From NCBI GenBank assembly GCA_031288395.1, contig JAITRM010000002.1, positions 1 to 58,370 on the forward strand: a DNA stretch of 58,370 nucleotides. The letters run 5' to 3'. The position numbers were made by a program, and so were the translations under genes. Origin of the DNA: Holosporaceae bacterium (GTDB taxonomy: Bacteria > Pseudomonadota > Alphaproteobacteria > UBA3830). Of this stretch, positions 25,477-33,843 are shown one piece after another (the stretch's first letter is position 1; every line of letters starts with the position of its first letter). The notes under the pieces are model-generated. The model was not told the DNA's origin, ran no database searches, and was given only the letters and a program-made list of their open reading frames with translations.

Positions 25477-26603
25477 TCAGCTTTTCCAGATCCGATGATC
25501 GCATTTTCAGCCGTTGGTGGTGGGTTGTGGATCGCGTGACGCTGTTTTCATTTTTAATCATGATGATATTTGGAATTTTGCTCGCCATGGCCGCCACGCC
25601 GATGATCGCCAATCGCATGGGCATTGAGACTTCTTACTTTTTAAAGCGCCATCTGCTGTACTCCATGCCGACACTTCCGATAATTTTTCTTGTGTCTCTC
25701 CTGGATCAAAAAAACATCAAGCGACTCTCCATGGTTCTGTTCCTTTCGTCGCTATTTCTTATGCTGGCCAGCATTTTTCTCGGCGATGAAATTAAAGGAG
25801 CCCGCCGCTGGATACCGGTTTTTGGCTTTTCGCTGCAACCGTCGGAACTTGCTAAACCGGCTTTCGCCGTGGTTACGGCCTGGATGTTTGCGGAGCAGCG
25901 CGAGCATCCCGAATTTCGCGGAAAATTTATCGCCGGCGTTTTCCTGTTGATTTTCGATCTGCTTCTGACCATGCAGCCGGACATAGGCATGATGATTATC
26001 GTGACTGCCGTCTGGTTTGGGCAGTTATTTCTGAATGGTTTGCCGGTAATTTTCCTGATAGCGGCCCTTGTGGTGGGGGCCGGCGGCCTTGCCGTCGCCT
26101 ATCTGCTTTTGCCCCACGTAACGGCGAGAATCGACCGGTTTCTGGATCCAGAAATAGGAGATCATTATCAGATAAATAGGTCGCTGGAGGCATTTGCCAA
26201 CGGCGGACTTCTTGGAGTTGGTCCCGGAGAAGGCACCATAAAGAGATACGTGCCGGACGCCCACGCAGACTTTGTTTTTGCAGTGCTGGGAGAGGAGTTT
26301 GGGTTTTTTGTCTGCGCATTTGTAATAATCCTGATAGCATTCATTGTGGTTCACGGCATACTCAAGTCGCTGAAAGAGAACAATTTTTTTAATCTTCTTG
26401 CGTCAGTCGGGCTATTGGCGCAGTTCGGGCTACAGTCTTTCGTAAATATTGCTTCGAGCCTGCACGTGATCCCAACTAAGGGAATGACATTGCCTTTCAT
26501 GAGCTACGGAGGGTCGTCCATGATCGCGACCGGCATAATGATAGGCATGATTCTGGCGCTCCAGAAGCGAAAGATAGGCGGCGTTTATAGACGCCCCGTT
26601 TGA
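25473..26603 (+). CDS. ftsW: SEDS-family peptidoglycan polymerase FtsW
   Basis: SEDS glycosyltransferase for septal peptidoglycan with about ten membrane segments, 376 residues. The family pattern is clear: KGARRWIPVFGFSLQPSELAKPA, MQPDIGMMIIV, ANGGLLGVGPGEGTIKRYVPDAHADFVFAVLGEEFG and VIPTKGMTLPFMSYGGSS. The HADFVFA and PTKGMTLPF blocks match FtsW rather than RodA. It normally sits in the mra/dcw cluster next to murG; here it follows a metal transporter with a 4-bp ATGA overlap and precedes a convergent udg, so it is separated from its usual partners. Confidence 0.9.
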   Translation: MISFSRSDDRIFSRWWWVVDRVTLFSFLIMMIFGILLAMAATPMIANRMGIETSYFLKRHLLYSMPTLPIIFLVSLLDQKNIKRLSMVLFLSSLFLMLASIFLGDEIKGARRWIPVFGFSLQPSELAKPAFAVVTAWMFAEQREHPEFRGKFIAGVFLLIFDLLLTMQPDIGMMIIVTAVWFGQLFLNGLPVIFLIAALVVGAGGLAVAYLLLPHVTARIDRFLDPEIGDHYQINRSLEAFANGGLLGVGPGEGTIKRYVPDAHADFVFAVLGEEFGFFVCAFVIILIAFIVVHGILKSLKENNFFNLLASVGLLAQFGLQSFVNIASSLHVIPTKGMTLPFMSYGGSSMIATGIMIGMILALQKRKIGGVYRRPV

Positions 26604-26629
26604 TATGGTATGCACGAACTGTTTTGAAG

Positions 26630-27310
26630 CTACGTCTGCAACGTCGCATTTTCGCTGCGTATTTCTTTTGCTATCTGCAGAAAATCATGCCACGTTTCCT
26701 TCTTTTGCGACGGCGAACGCAGCAAAAAAGCCGGATGAAAAGTCGGCATAATCTTTGCGGCGATTCCATCCACCCGCGTCCATTTTCCCCGCAGTTGCAT
26801 TATGCCCTGGGTCGTTTGCAACAAAGCCTTGGTGGAGGTTCCGCCGAGGCAAACCACCACCTTCGGATCGATCAGCTCGATGTGCTTTAGCACGTAGGGG
26901 CGGAACATTTCTATCTCTTGATTGGTAGGCGTTCTGTTGCCCGGCGGTCTCCAGGGTAGGATGTTGGTTATGTATACGGTTGCGCGATCCAATCCCACGG
27001 TGGCTAGAATTGTGTTCAGCAGCTGGCCGCTTTGCCCCACAAACGGAAGACCTTGCTTGTCCTCCTCCTCTCCGGGGGCCTCTCCCAGCAATAGAACCTG
27101 CGCGTGTTCGTCTCCGGCGCCAAACACCATATTTCGGGCGCATTTTTTCAGAGGAATATCGACCTTCTGCATGGCTTCCTTTAATTCCGCCAATGTGGCG
27201 ATGCTGCGGCTAGTTTTTCTCCGAATCGCAGGGATATCGCCCGCTATGTCGGACACTCCCGCATCCCGAAACCACCGGGCAATCTTTTTTAATTCACGCT
27301 GCTGCATCAA
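26630..27310 (-). CDS. Family 4-like uracil-DNA glycosylase
   Basis: Removes uracil from DNA to begin base-excision repair. The 226-residue protein has the family motifs GEAPGEEED, GLPFVGQSGQLLNTILA, NILPWRPPGNRTPT and THPAFLLRSP-like TFHPAFLLRSP. Family 4 enzymes normally carry a [4Fe-4S] cluster held by four Cys. The only Cys present are in LKKCARN and VVVCLGG, and the places where ligands usually stand (before NMVFG, in the PWRPP block and near EMFRPY) are not Cys. So it may lack the cluster, or belong to a Cys-poor relative. It overlaps lysS by 4 bp and is probably co-transcribed. Confidence 0.85.
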   Translation of the reverse strand: MMQQRELKKIARWFRDAGVSDIAGDIPAIRRKTSRSIATLAELKEAMQKVDIPLKKCARNMVFGAGDEHAQVLLLGEAPGEEEDKQGLPFVGQSGQLLNTILATVGLDRATVYITNILPWRPPGNRTPTNQEIEMFRPYVLKHIELIDPKVVVCLGGTSTKALLQTTQGIMQLRGKWTRVDGIAAKIMPTFHPAFLLRSPSQKKETWHDFLQIAKEIRSENATLQT

Positions 27311-28881
27311 TTTCTATCCAGGGCTTCCTGCAGAAGTTTTTTGGTGTTGGCGACGCCGTAGAGCGCGATGAACGATCCCATGCGCGGCCCGTCGTTCTGG
27401 CCAAGCAAATGGCGGTATAGAGAACCAAACCACGACTTAAGATCCGGAAACTCGTGCCGTTTTCCAACTTCAAACACTACGCTCTGGATTTGCTCGGCAG
27501 ACTCGCCGCCATCCAGCTGATTAAGCTCCTTCAACAAATCCAGAAGAGACTTCCTCTCGTTATCCGTTGGAGTGCTGTAGTATTTCTTTGACTTTACGAA
27601 GTCCTGGTAGTAGTTGACGGCATGCTGCGCGAGCCTGTCCAACAGCGGCATGGATTCCGGGTTTGCGTCGGGAGAATATTTTCTTATGAATCCCCAGAGC
27701 ACATTTTTGTCGTCGGTGTTGCAAACGCTGGCCAAATTTAATAGCAGAGAGTAGGAAATGTCCGTTTCCGGATCCGGCGGATTGCCATCGCCTATGTGCC
27801 AGACCGGATTGTCCACCTGTTTGGCTGGTTCCTGTGTTTTAAAGTTTCGCAGGTGATTGGCGTAATCGTCCACCTGTCTGGGGATTACCTCAAAATACAG
27901 CCTCTTGGCGCTTTTGGGAGAGGCAAACATGAAATTGGCCAGACTTTCCGCCGGAGCATAGCGAAGCCATTCCTCCAATCTAAGCCCGTTTCCTTTGGAT
28001 TTGGAGATTTTTTTGCCTTCTTCATCCAAAAATAACTCGTAATTGAAGCCTTCCGGAGGAGTTTTTCCCAAAACTTTGCAAATTCTGGACGATAATTTTA
28101 CGGAATCGATCAGATCTTTGCCGGCCATTTCGTAATCGACGTCCAAAGCCGCCCAGCGGGCAGCCCAATCGACTTTCCACTGTAATTTGCAATTGCCGTC
28201 GGTAACCGGCACCTCGGTTATGACGCCGTCTTCGTCTTTGAAGACAACGGTTCCGGCCTCTATGCGGTATTCGTCGATGTTTTGCTGAAGAACTCGTCCG
28301 GTTTTCGGAGAAATCGGCAAAAAAGGACTGTAGGTGGCGGCTCTTTCTTCCCGTAGGCTGGCCAGCATGATTTCCAAAATTTCCCTGTGATGAACCAGAA
28401 CTTTCCGCAGCACATCGTTAAATTTACCGCTTTTGTACCAGTGGGTGGAGCTCTGGAATTCATAGGCGAAGTTGAAGGAATCCAAAAATTCCAGAAGCTT
28501 GCAGTTGTTGTGTTCGCCAAAGCTTTCGTGGCAACCGAACGGGTCCGGGACGCTGCTCAGCGGATATCCCAGGTATTTCTCCACCATGTCCCTGTTAGGA
28601 ATATTTTCCGGAACCTTCCGCAACCCATCCATATCGTCGGAAAAAGCGTAGAGTTTCGTCTTCGCTCCGGTGAGGTGCTCAAAGGCGCGTCTTACGTAGG
28701 TTGTGCGAAGGACTTCCCCGAACGTTCCGATGTGCGGCAATCCCGAAGGGCCGTATCCGGTTTCGAAGAGGGCGTATCCTTTTTCCTTTATGCTGCTCCG
28801 CGACAGTAGCCGGCGAGCTTCTTCAAAGGGCCAAGATTTCGCGTTTAGGTATATTTCGCTGTCAAAACACTTCTTCGCCAT
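27307..28881 (-). CDS. lysS: Lysyl-tRNA synthetase, class I
   Basis: Charges tRNA-Lys with lysine. Class I lysyl-tRNA synthetase is characteristic of many alphaproteobacteria, archaea and spirochaetes instead of the class II enzyme. The 524-residue protein has GPSGLPHIGTFGEVLRTTYV (HIGH-type motif), DDMDGLRKVPENI, DWAARWAALDVDYEMAGKDLI and KISKSKGN (KMSKS-type loop). The C-terminal helical part is the class I-specific anticodon domain. ATG at 28881 (MAKKCFDSE) has GAGGTGG upstream; the longer frame starting at 28896 lacks a site. It is followed by udg with a 4-bp overlap. I use lysS as a neutral symbol; some annotations call this lysK. Confidence 0.95.
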   Translation of the reverse strand: MAKKCFDSEIYLNAKSWPFEEARRLLSRSSIKEKGYALFETGYGPSGLPHIGTFGEVLRTTYVRRAFEHLTGAKTKLYAFSDDMDGLRKVPENIPNRDMVEKYLGYPLSSVPDPFGCHESFGEHNNCKLLEFLDSFNFAYEFQSSTHWYKSGKFNDVLRKVLVHHREILEIMLASLREERAATYSPFLPISPKTGRVLQQNIDEYRIEAGTVVFKDEDGVITEVPVTDGNCKLQWKVDWAARWAALDVDYEMAGKDLIDSVKLSSRICKVLGKTPPEGFNYELFLDEEGKKISKSKGNGLRLEEWLRYAPAESLANFMFASPKSAKRLYFEVIPRQVDDYANHLRNFKTQEPAKQVDNPVWHIGDGNPPDPETDISYSLLLNLASVCNTDDKNVLWGFIRKYSPDANPESMPLLDRLAQHAVNYYQDFVKSKKYYSTPTDNERKSLLDLLKELNQLDGGESAEQIQSVVFEVGKRHEFPDLKSWFGSLYRHLLGQNDGPRMGSFIALYGVANTKKLLQEALDRN

Positions 28882-28952
28882 CTTCCACCTCAACAAGCCG
28901 TCGGATTATATAACCAAATGCAGGCTTTTGAAATGGCGCGTTCTGTGAGGGC

Positions 28953-30071
28953 TCAGCGGCGATCGGTGTTTTCCTGCTCTCGGCACTTAAATTCATCTTC
29001 TCCGAATTCCGCTGATGCGTTGTTCTGAAAAAATCTCAGCAGCGAAGAGTCTCTGGCGCTCATAATAAAGTCTCTTTCGTCGGGAAAATGCCTTCTGAAT
29101 GTCACGTGGCTGCCCCTGACGTAGTTATACTGCTCGCAGGTGTACATCGCTTCGCAGAGAACATCCAGAACCATCTCTCCATCTTCCTCCCGCAGTCCGT
29201 ACATGGTGTAGTATTCTTCATCGTTGGAGAAATATTTCGCTACCCTATCCTGCTGTTCGGAAGAAAAGTATGGCTTGTACTGGCGGAAACGCTCGCGAAT
29301 GCAGTTCGTTGATTCGGTGCGCTTTGTGTAGGCGATGGGATCAGAAACCTTGTGGTACCAATGGAGCATTTCGTGAAAAACCGTCGCGCCAAACAGCATC
29401 TTGTGCCTTCTGCAATCCAGAGCGGACAATATGAAATGATCGCTGGTTCTGAGATTTAAAACATAATGCACGGCGCTGTAGGAAGAATGATTGGCCTCTC
29501 CCTTGGTGAACAAAAATATAGCCTTTTGCGGTCTATAGGGCATGGTCTTATACTTGGCGACGAGCGATCTGGCCAATCGGCAAAAAGACGGAGAATTCGT
29601 CATCAAATAAATTACTTGGGTAAGATCGTATTGGCGAAACTCCTCAATTTTGGCAGATTCCAGGAGAATCCCATGGGATTGGCTGGCAACCTTTAGCACA
29701 ACTCCATTTTCCGCAGATAGGAAGTTCTCCACCCGATCTATGCATGTTTTCATCAACATTTCCGTTAGCGCTCGCCTATTTTGCTCAAGAGTTTTTGACG
29801 GATCCCAGGTGTTCTTTCTGTAATACTCCATTTCCTTTTCGTTCAGCAGAGAGGCTTCCATTATCTGCAGCGGATAAATATCCTCTTCCTCCAATGGAGC
29901 GGTAAAATTTTGCTCCATCTCTTCGTAATTTTTAAAGAAATCCTCCATGGGCTCCGGTTGAACGAGGCTTGGCGGATCTTTGTCCGATTTGGGCGGCGTG
30001 TTGGAAACAAGGCGGAAACCAACCGCAAGGATAATGAAAATTATAACTGAAAATATCTGTCCTGTGCTCAT
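28953..30071 (-). CDS. Putative M91-like zinc metallopeptidase, membrane-anchored
   Basis: A 372-residue protein. An N-terminal hydrophobic segment (IFSVIIFIILAVGFRLV) can act as signal anchor. The zinc motif H-E-M-L-H (residues 233-237, ATVFHEMLHWYH) is followed by SNDEEYYTMYGL and DVLCEAMY-C, a pattern resembling the E-x-x-T-G-L/TEN organisation of M91 peptidases such as the type III effector NleD. No other homology was recognised. The start at ATG 30071 overlaps the stop of a 26-codon upstream ORF (ATGA). If secreted it could act on host proteins; that is inference. It lies between lysS and algH as a single gene. Confidence 0.65.
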   Translation of the reverse strand: MSTGQIFSVIIFIILAVGFRLVSNTPPKSDKDPPSLVQPEPMEDFFKNYEEMEQNFTAPLEEEDIYPLQIMEASLLNEKEMEYYRKNTWDPSKTLEQNRRALTEMLMKTCIDRVENFLSAENGVVLKVASQSHGILLESAKIEEFRQYDLTQVIYLMTNSPSFCRLARSLVAKYKTMPYRPQKAIFLFTKGEANHSSYSAVHYVLNLRTSDHFILSALDCRRHKMLFGATVFHEMLHWYHKVSDPIAYTKRTESTNCIRERFRQYKPYFSSEQQDRVAKYFSNDEEYYTMYGLREEDGEMVLDVLCEAMYTCEQYNYVRGSHVTFRRHFPDERDFIMSARDSSLLRFFQNNASAEFGEDEFKCREQENTDRR

Positions 30072-30148
30072 GTTTCCATTTGAATTTTTTTTAAAATATA
30101 ATGATGACCTCTGCGAACGATTATGCCATTTTTGACGAAAAATTTCAT
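30068..30148 (-). CDS. 26-residue leader ORF translationally coupled to the metallopeptidase
   Basis: An ATG at 30148 with GGAG 8 nt upstream (30160-30157) opens a 26-codon frame beginning MKFFVKNGIIVRRG and rich in Lys and Arg. Its TGA overlaps the ATG of the metallopeptidase (ATGA at 30071-30068). The metallopeptidase itself has only a weak site (GGAAAC) before its ATG, so its translation probably depends on the leader. Too short for a known domain; it may be a pure regulatory leader. The alternative longer reading of the metallopeptidase from a TTG at 30155 has this GGAG only 1 nt away and is unlikely. Confidence 0.6.
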   Translation of the reverse strand: MKFFVKNGIIVRRGHHYILKKIQMET

Positions 30149-30181
30149 ATTGCAAACTCCTGGACGGCGTTGTGACAATTC

Positions 30182-30754
30182 TCAGGCATTTCCTTGAAAA
30201 TCAGAAAAGAGATTCGTGCTCGAACCGATCTTCAGCAACGCCTTGCTCCATTTATCAACACTTGAATCTCCGAATATTAAAGCCTCGTCGGCGTCAATGG
30301 GAATCCAATAGCTGGAAGCGACTTCATTTTCCAATTGTTCTGGAACCCAGATGCAGCACCCCATACAGAGTAGCTTTTTCTTTGGGCCGCCGGAAGAAGT
30401 CGCTACTTTTGTCACGTCTTCGTTCATGGAAACGGCGATATTATTGACGATTAGCTTGCTGCCGGAAGACATGTAATCATCGGAATGAAGGATAAAGCAT
30501 TTGTTCATTTCTTCCAACCCTCCGAAGTGAATCTCGAGATTTTCTACGCTCTCTGTGCTGACTTGCAGCCTTTCCAGTATGCTGAATATGTTCATATTCG
30601 GTATCAACTTATTTATTATCACGCCCACCGCTCCTTTTTCGTTATGATTACATACGAAAATCATAGACCGTTCCAAATATTCATTTGGAGCGGAAGACGT
30701 AGACAAAAGTATCTTGCCGTTTAGGTGCCGTATGTCACTATCTCGGTTGCGCAT
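30182..30754 (-). CDS. AlgH/YqgE (UPF0301) family protein
   Basis: About 190 residues of the UPF0301 family, called AlgH or YqgE; its biochemical role is still unclear, though it is linked to alginate regulation and stress tolerance in other bacteria. Family marks: GKILLSTSSAPNEYLERSMIFVCNHNEKGAVGVIINK, then FGGLEEMNKCFILHS, MGCCIWVPEQLENEVASSYWIPIDAD. An in-frame extension to 30856 runs into the divergent dsbD start and so is rejected in favour of ATG 30754, which has GAGGAA close upstream. It reads away from dsbD, with a shared promoter region between about 30755 and 30838. Confidence 0.85.
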   Translation of the reverse strand: MRNRDSDIRHLNGKILLSTSSAPNEYLERSMIFVCNHNEKGAVGVIINKLIPNMNIFSILERLQVSTESVENLEIHFGGLEEMNKCFILHSDDYMSSGSKLIVNNIAVSMNEDVTKVATSSGGPKKKLLCMGCCIWVPEQLENEVASSYWIPIDADEALIFGDSSVDKWSKALLKIGSSTNLFSDFQGNA

Positions 30755-30838
30755 GTTCCTCGTCAGGTTTACAATCCAATGGTAAACGATCAAATTATAG
30801 GCGATTTTTGTTAATTTTTCGTTAAAGTAAAAATTTTT

Positions 30839-32407
30839 ATGCAAAGAGTGGCGCACATTTTATTTGCCATGCTGTTCTGCCTTCGTGCGGCAGCGTTTTT
30901 TCCACCGGACGTTGATATGATCGTGGAAAAAAAGCAACTCCATCCCGGAACTTTTAAGTGCGCCGTGACTCTTTCTCTATCCAAGGGATGGAAGCTAGCT
31001 AAGGCGCCGAGCGTTTTGCCGCTAAAACTGAAGAATCTGAAAGATTTCCTCTGCTATAAAAAATGCGAGAAAATTAGCGATGCGGTCTATAAAATTTATT
31101 TTTTGGTTTCCGTTGCAGATAGAAAAAATCCAGATAATTTGCTGGAGCTGACCGTAGACTGCCCCATGTGTAAAGATTTGTGCACCATCGTTTCCAAAAA
31201 TATTTCGTTAAATTTTGGATATGATCCACCAGCGCCGAGTGAGGAAACCCCTTTCCCGCGCGGCCTCTGTTTTTTCATGCTGCTGGGATTCATCGGCGGT
31301 CTCCTATTGAACCTGACGCCCTGCGTGCTGCCGGTTGTCTTGATGAAGCTTCGATCGCTGGGAAACAGAAGCGCCGTTCTGGGATCCATTGCCGGCAATT
31401 ATTTGACTTTTGCGGCCTTTGCAGCGCTCCTGGCGCTTTTGAAAACTGGAGGAGCCGTCCTGGGCTGGGGATTGCATTTCCAAAATCCAATTGCTCTGGA
31501 AATAATGGCGGTATATTTATTTCTCCTGAGCCTGTATTCTTTCGGGATAATTCCGGCGGCTTTTCCCTCTTTCCAGATGGAAAACACGAAAAAAAGCGTG
31601 TTTTGGAGCAATTTTTTCTCCAGTGTTATTGCATCTGCCGTGGCTATTCCCTGCACCGCCCCGATTTTAGGAACAGCGGCGGCTTTCGCGATTCAAGGAT
31701 CCATCTCGGAGATGTGCCTGGTATTTTTTGCTATCGGAACCGGATTTTCGGCGCCGCATCTGCTGCTTCTCTTCGTTCCGCTTAATATTCCAGCAAAATT
31801 CGCCAGATTCAGTGGAATTTTTCAGAAGATCATTAACTGCGGCGTTTTTGCGGCATTCCTGTGGGTCTTCTATTTGACGTCCTACAGCCTGGATCAGAAA
31901 GCTTTTTGGCTGCATGGGGGAACCTTTGCGACGCTGACATTTCTATTGGCAAGAAAACACGTCAAGGCGGCTGTGCTATTGGGGATTGTTTTTCTTTGTT
32001 GGAGCATTGGCTATCTAAAATTCACGGGCGCCAACGAGCATAAGCCGGCTATTCTGGCTCAAGTTTCATCACGATTGGCCGAGAAGCGAGTGATTCTTTT
32101 CAACATAACGGCCATTTGGTGTCCCACCTGCCACTACAACAAATATCGAACGCTTAGCGACGATAGGGTGCTCCAAACGATGAAAGACTGTAACGCCGAG
32201 TATCTGGAGGGAGACATGACCCACAAGGACGACGAACTGATGCAGCTGATCAGAAGTCACCACCGCGTGGGGATTCCGTTTACCATCGTTTACGGACCGA
32301 GAGCGCCGGAAGGCATTCTGCTCGGGGAAATGCCTTCGGTTGACGAGGTGGTTGAGGCGATTAAAAAAGCCAGCGGAACGTCGACTGCTGCCGGCCTACT
32401 CAGGTGA
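30839..32407 (+). CDS. dsbD: Thiol:disulfide interchange protein DsbD-like
   Basis: Inner-membrane protein that transfers electrons from cytosolic thioredoxin to periplasmic disulfide isomerases. The 522-residue product starts with a signal peptide ([15 protein letters not shown]), followed by a periplasmic domain with DCPMCKDLC, a central set of about eight transmembrane helices containing the redox Cys in [14 protein letters not shown] and [16 protein letters not shown], and a C-terminal thioredoxin-like domain with active site WCPTC ([14 protein letters not shown]). It is close to the ScsB/DsbD form rather than the short CcdA. Its tail overlaps the convergent rplS by 12 bp. Together with Cys-containing secreted proteins it implies periplasmic disulfide chemistry. 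Confidence 0.9.
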   Translation: MQRVAHILFAMLFCLRAAAFFPPDVDMIVEKKQLHPGTFKCAVTLSLSKGWKLAKAPSVLPLKLKNLKDFLCYKKCEKISDAVYKIYFLVSVADRKNPDNLLELTVDCPMCKDLCTIVSKNISLNFGYDPPAPSEETPFPRGLCFFMLLGFIGGLLLNLTPCVLPVVLMKLRSLGNRSAVLGSIAGNYLTFAAFAALLALLKTGGAVLGWGLHFQNPIALEIMAVYLFLLSLYSFGIIPAAFPSFQMENTKKSVFWSNFFSSVIASAVAIPCTAPILGTAAAFAIQGSISEMCLVFFAIGTGFSAPHLLLLFVPLNIPAKFARFSGIFQKIINCGVFAAFLWVFYLTSYSLDQKAFWLHGGTFATLTFLLARKHVKAAVLLGIVFLCWSIGYLKFTGANEHKPAILAQVSSRLAEKRVILFNITAIWCPTCHYNKYRTLSDDRVLQTMKDCNAEYLEGDMTHKDDELMQLIRSHHRVGIPFTIVYGPRAPEGILLGEMPSVDEVVEAIKKASGTSTAAGLLR

Positions 32408-32845
32408 ATCGTTTCCCTCGGTTTCGGTCTCGACTTCGGCGACGTTCGACTGCACTTCCGCCCCTTTGTTTTCGTTAACTCTCGAATTAAAGGAATTATT
32501 CTCCGCGATTCTTGCGGACTTCCCCAATCTGCCGCGCAAATAGTACAGCTTCGCCCGCCTGACGGAGCCGCGACGAACTACCTCTATTTTTATGTTGGAA
32601 GAGTAGAGAGGAAACACCTTCTCCACTCCCTCTCCAAATGAAATTTTTCTTACGGTCACTGAGGATCCAAGACCGCGATTCCGACGAGCTATGCACACTC
32701 CCTCAAAGGATTGCATGCGCTCCTTCTCTCCTTCAACAACCTTAATCTGCACCTTTAGGATATCTCCGGCAAAGAAGCGCGGAATCGCCCTGTTGGAGGT
32801 CAATCGCTCCAGTTCTTTTTTCTCGAAGTTTTGTAAAGCATTCAT
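32396..32845 (-). CDS. rplS: 50S ribosomal protein L19
   Basis: L19 lies at the 30S-50S interface. The 149-residue sequence shows the full core: [65 protein letters not shown] in segments, then [25 protein letters not shown], with a C-terminal acidic tail rich in Glu and Asn. In most proteobacteria rplS follows rpsP-rimM-trmD; here that group is 10 kb away at 42.4 kb, and rplS stands next to yidD. The tail overlaps dsbD on the other strand by 12 bp. Confidence 0.96.
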   Translation of the reverse strand: MNALQNFEKKELERLTSNRAIPRFFAGDILKVQIKVVEGEKERMQSFEGVCIARRNRGLGSSVTVRKISFGEGVEKVFPLYSSNIKIEVVRRGSVRRAKLYYLRGRLGKSARIAENNSFNSRVNENKGAEVQSNVAEVETETEGNDSPE

Positions 32846-32925
32846 TTTCTTGATCCCGTATCAATTTGTTAGCTGGATAGCATAAATTCGGATAAAACTC
32901 AACTCACGACGCGGCAATGGAGGCG

Positions 32926-33132
32926 TCAAGGAAAGTCTATCCCGCCGGAACCGAGAGGCCGGCACTTCATCATGCGCAGCAGAGCTTTGATGGTTCCGCG
33001 GACAAAGCCGTATTTCTTTATGGCTAGTAAAGCATACTGCGAGCAGGATGGATAAAATTTACATTGAAACCGCGCATAGGGCGACACAAATTTCCGGTAA
33101 AAGTAAATTATTGCTTCCGCGATCCTCTGCAT
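32926..33132 (-). CDS. yidD: Membrane protein insertion efficiency factor YidD
   Basis: Small inner-membrane-associated protein of 68 residues that aids YidC-dependent insertion. The family signature is complete: YFYRKFVSPYARFQCKFYPSCSQYALLAIKKYG followed by RMMKCRPLGSGGIDFP, with the paired Cys in C-x-FYPSCS and KCRP. It overlaps rnpA by 25 bp, the common rpmH-rnpA-yidD arrangement. yidC, the usual next gene, is not here; rplS follows instead. Confidence 0.95.
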   Translation of the reverse strand: MQRIAEAIIYFYRKFVSPYARFQCKFYPSCSQYALLAIKKYGFVRGTIKALLRMMKCRPLGSGGIDFP

Positions 33133-33488
33133 TTCAAAATCCTGTTGTTGAGAAAGCTCACCGCGCCAACGGCGTCACTTTTGAGATCATTCCAGCTGAT
33201 GAAAGCGGTCGATCTCCTTGCTATAAAAACATAATCCACACCCGGAAGCCCCATTTCCGACAAAATTTCCCGAGCGAGGGAGCGCATTCTTCTTTTGCAG
33301 CGATTTCTGACAACGGCGCCGCCTACTTTCCGGGAAGCCGTGAAACCAGCCCGAAACGTATCCGATTCTAGCCCATTCTGCGGATTGAAGCCGCACTGCG
33401 CCACAATAGAATTCGCTCGAAAATAGAAACCGCTCCTGGAGATCCTCACGAAATCCTCCCGAGCGCGAATTCGTAATTTTTTTTTCAA
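33108..33488 (-). CDS. rnpA: Ribonuclease P protein component
   Basis: Protein subunit of RNase P, which trims tRNA 5' leaders together with the catalytic RNA. The 126-residue protein shows the signature FRAGFTASRKVGGAVVRNRCKRRMRSLARE with the RNR motif that contacts RNA, preceded by the LRIRAREDFVRI N-terminus. The start is 7 bp after the rpmH stop, and the 3' part overlaps yidD, so the three genes form one transcript from the promoter at 33660-33687. Confidence 0.95.
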   Translation of the reverse strand: MKKKLRIRAREDFVRISRSGFYFRANSIVAQCGFNPQNGLESDTFRAGFTASRKVGGAVVRNRCKRRMRSLAREILSEMGLPGVDYVFIARRSTAFISWNDLKSDAVGAVSFLNNRILKCRGSRKQ

Positions 33489-33495
33489 TTGATCT

Positions 33496-33627
33496 CTATG
33501 CGGACAAACGAGCCCGCCCCTTGGCTCTTCTCGCCTTTAAAACGCGGCCGCCGGCGGTAGTTCTCGCCCTAAAGCCGTGCCTACGCTTGCGAACCAGTCT
33601 GCTGGGATTATAGGTCGGTTTGCTCAT
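33496..33627 (-). CDS. rpmH: 50S ribosomal protein L34
   Basis: A 43-residue protein, too short for many gene calls but clear from its sequence: [18 protein letters not shown], then [19 protein letters not shown]. This matches L34 (PSxxxRKRxHGFRxRMxTxxGRxVLxxRRxKGRxxL). The GGGGGA site lies just upstream of the ATG at 33627. It heads the rpmH-rnpA-yidD transcript, the widespread oriC-proximal arrangement, though dnaA is not seen here. Confidence 0.97.
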   Translation of the reverse strand: MSKPTYNPSRLVRKRRHGFRARTTAGGRVLKARRAKGRARLSA

Positions 33628-33659
33628 ATTTCCCCCTGTAAAACGCTAAGGCCGCCCGC

Positions 33660-33687
33660 AGTCTAGTCTTTGATGAAAAAATGTCAA
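33660..33687 (-). promoter_or_regulatory. Sigma70-type promoter for rpmH-rnpA-yidD
   Basis: On the minus strand: -35 TTGACA (33687-33682, consensus), 16-bp spacer, -10 TAGACT (33665-33660). The start of transcription would be near 33653, about 26 nt before the rpmH ATG. The miniature palindromic element begins 16 bp upstream of the -35 box. Confidence 0.65.
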
Positions 33688-33702
33688 GTCCACTTTTAGT
33701 GT

Positions 33703-33770
33703 GTGTATAAGTTCAGATAGAAGTGAGACTTTTTTCTAAAATAGTCTCACTTCTATCTGAACTTATACAC
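33703..33770. mobile_element. 68-bp MITE-like palindrome made of IS ends
   Basis: Two 28-bp perfectly complementary arms (33703-33730 and 33743-33770; core TATAAGTTCAGATAGAAG) flank a 12-nt centre. Read on the minus strand, about 40 bases are identical to the left end of the insertion sequence at 57818-57860, including the ATTTTAGAAAAAAGT stretch beyond the arm. The element is therefore an IS-derived miniature inverted-repeat unit without a transposase. It sits between the rpmH promoter and chpT, and its RNA would fold into a long hairpin on either strand. Confidence 0.8.
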
Positions 33771-33843
33771 CGCCTGATTGTCGTTGATGTTTATGCTGGA
33801 ATGTGTACAATTACGTCGCTGCCAAAGCAAATGCAGGAGTGCC

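Noticed and set aside
28953-30155. Longer 400-residue version of the metallopeptidase from TTG 30155
   Set aside because: The GGAG lies 1 nt from that TTG but is well spaced for the leader ATG; the hydrophobic segment starts after ATG 30071.
33778-33843. Upstream extension of chpT by 22 codons
   Set aside because: No ribosome-binding site; AGGAG is well placed for ATG 33844, and the extension begins beside the palindromic element.
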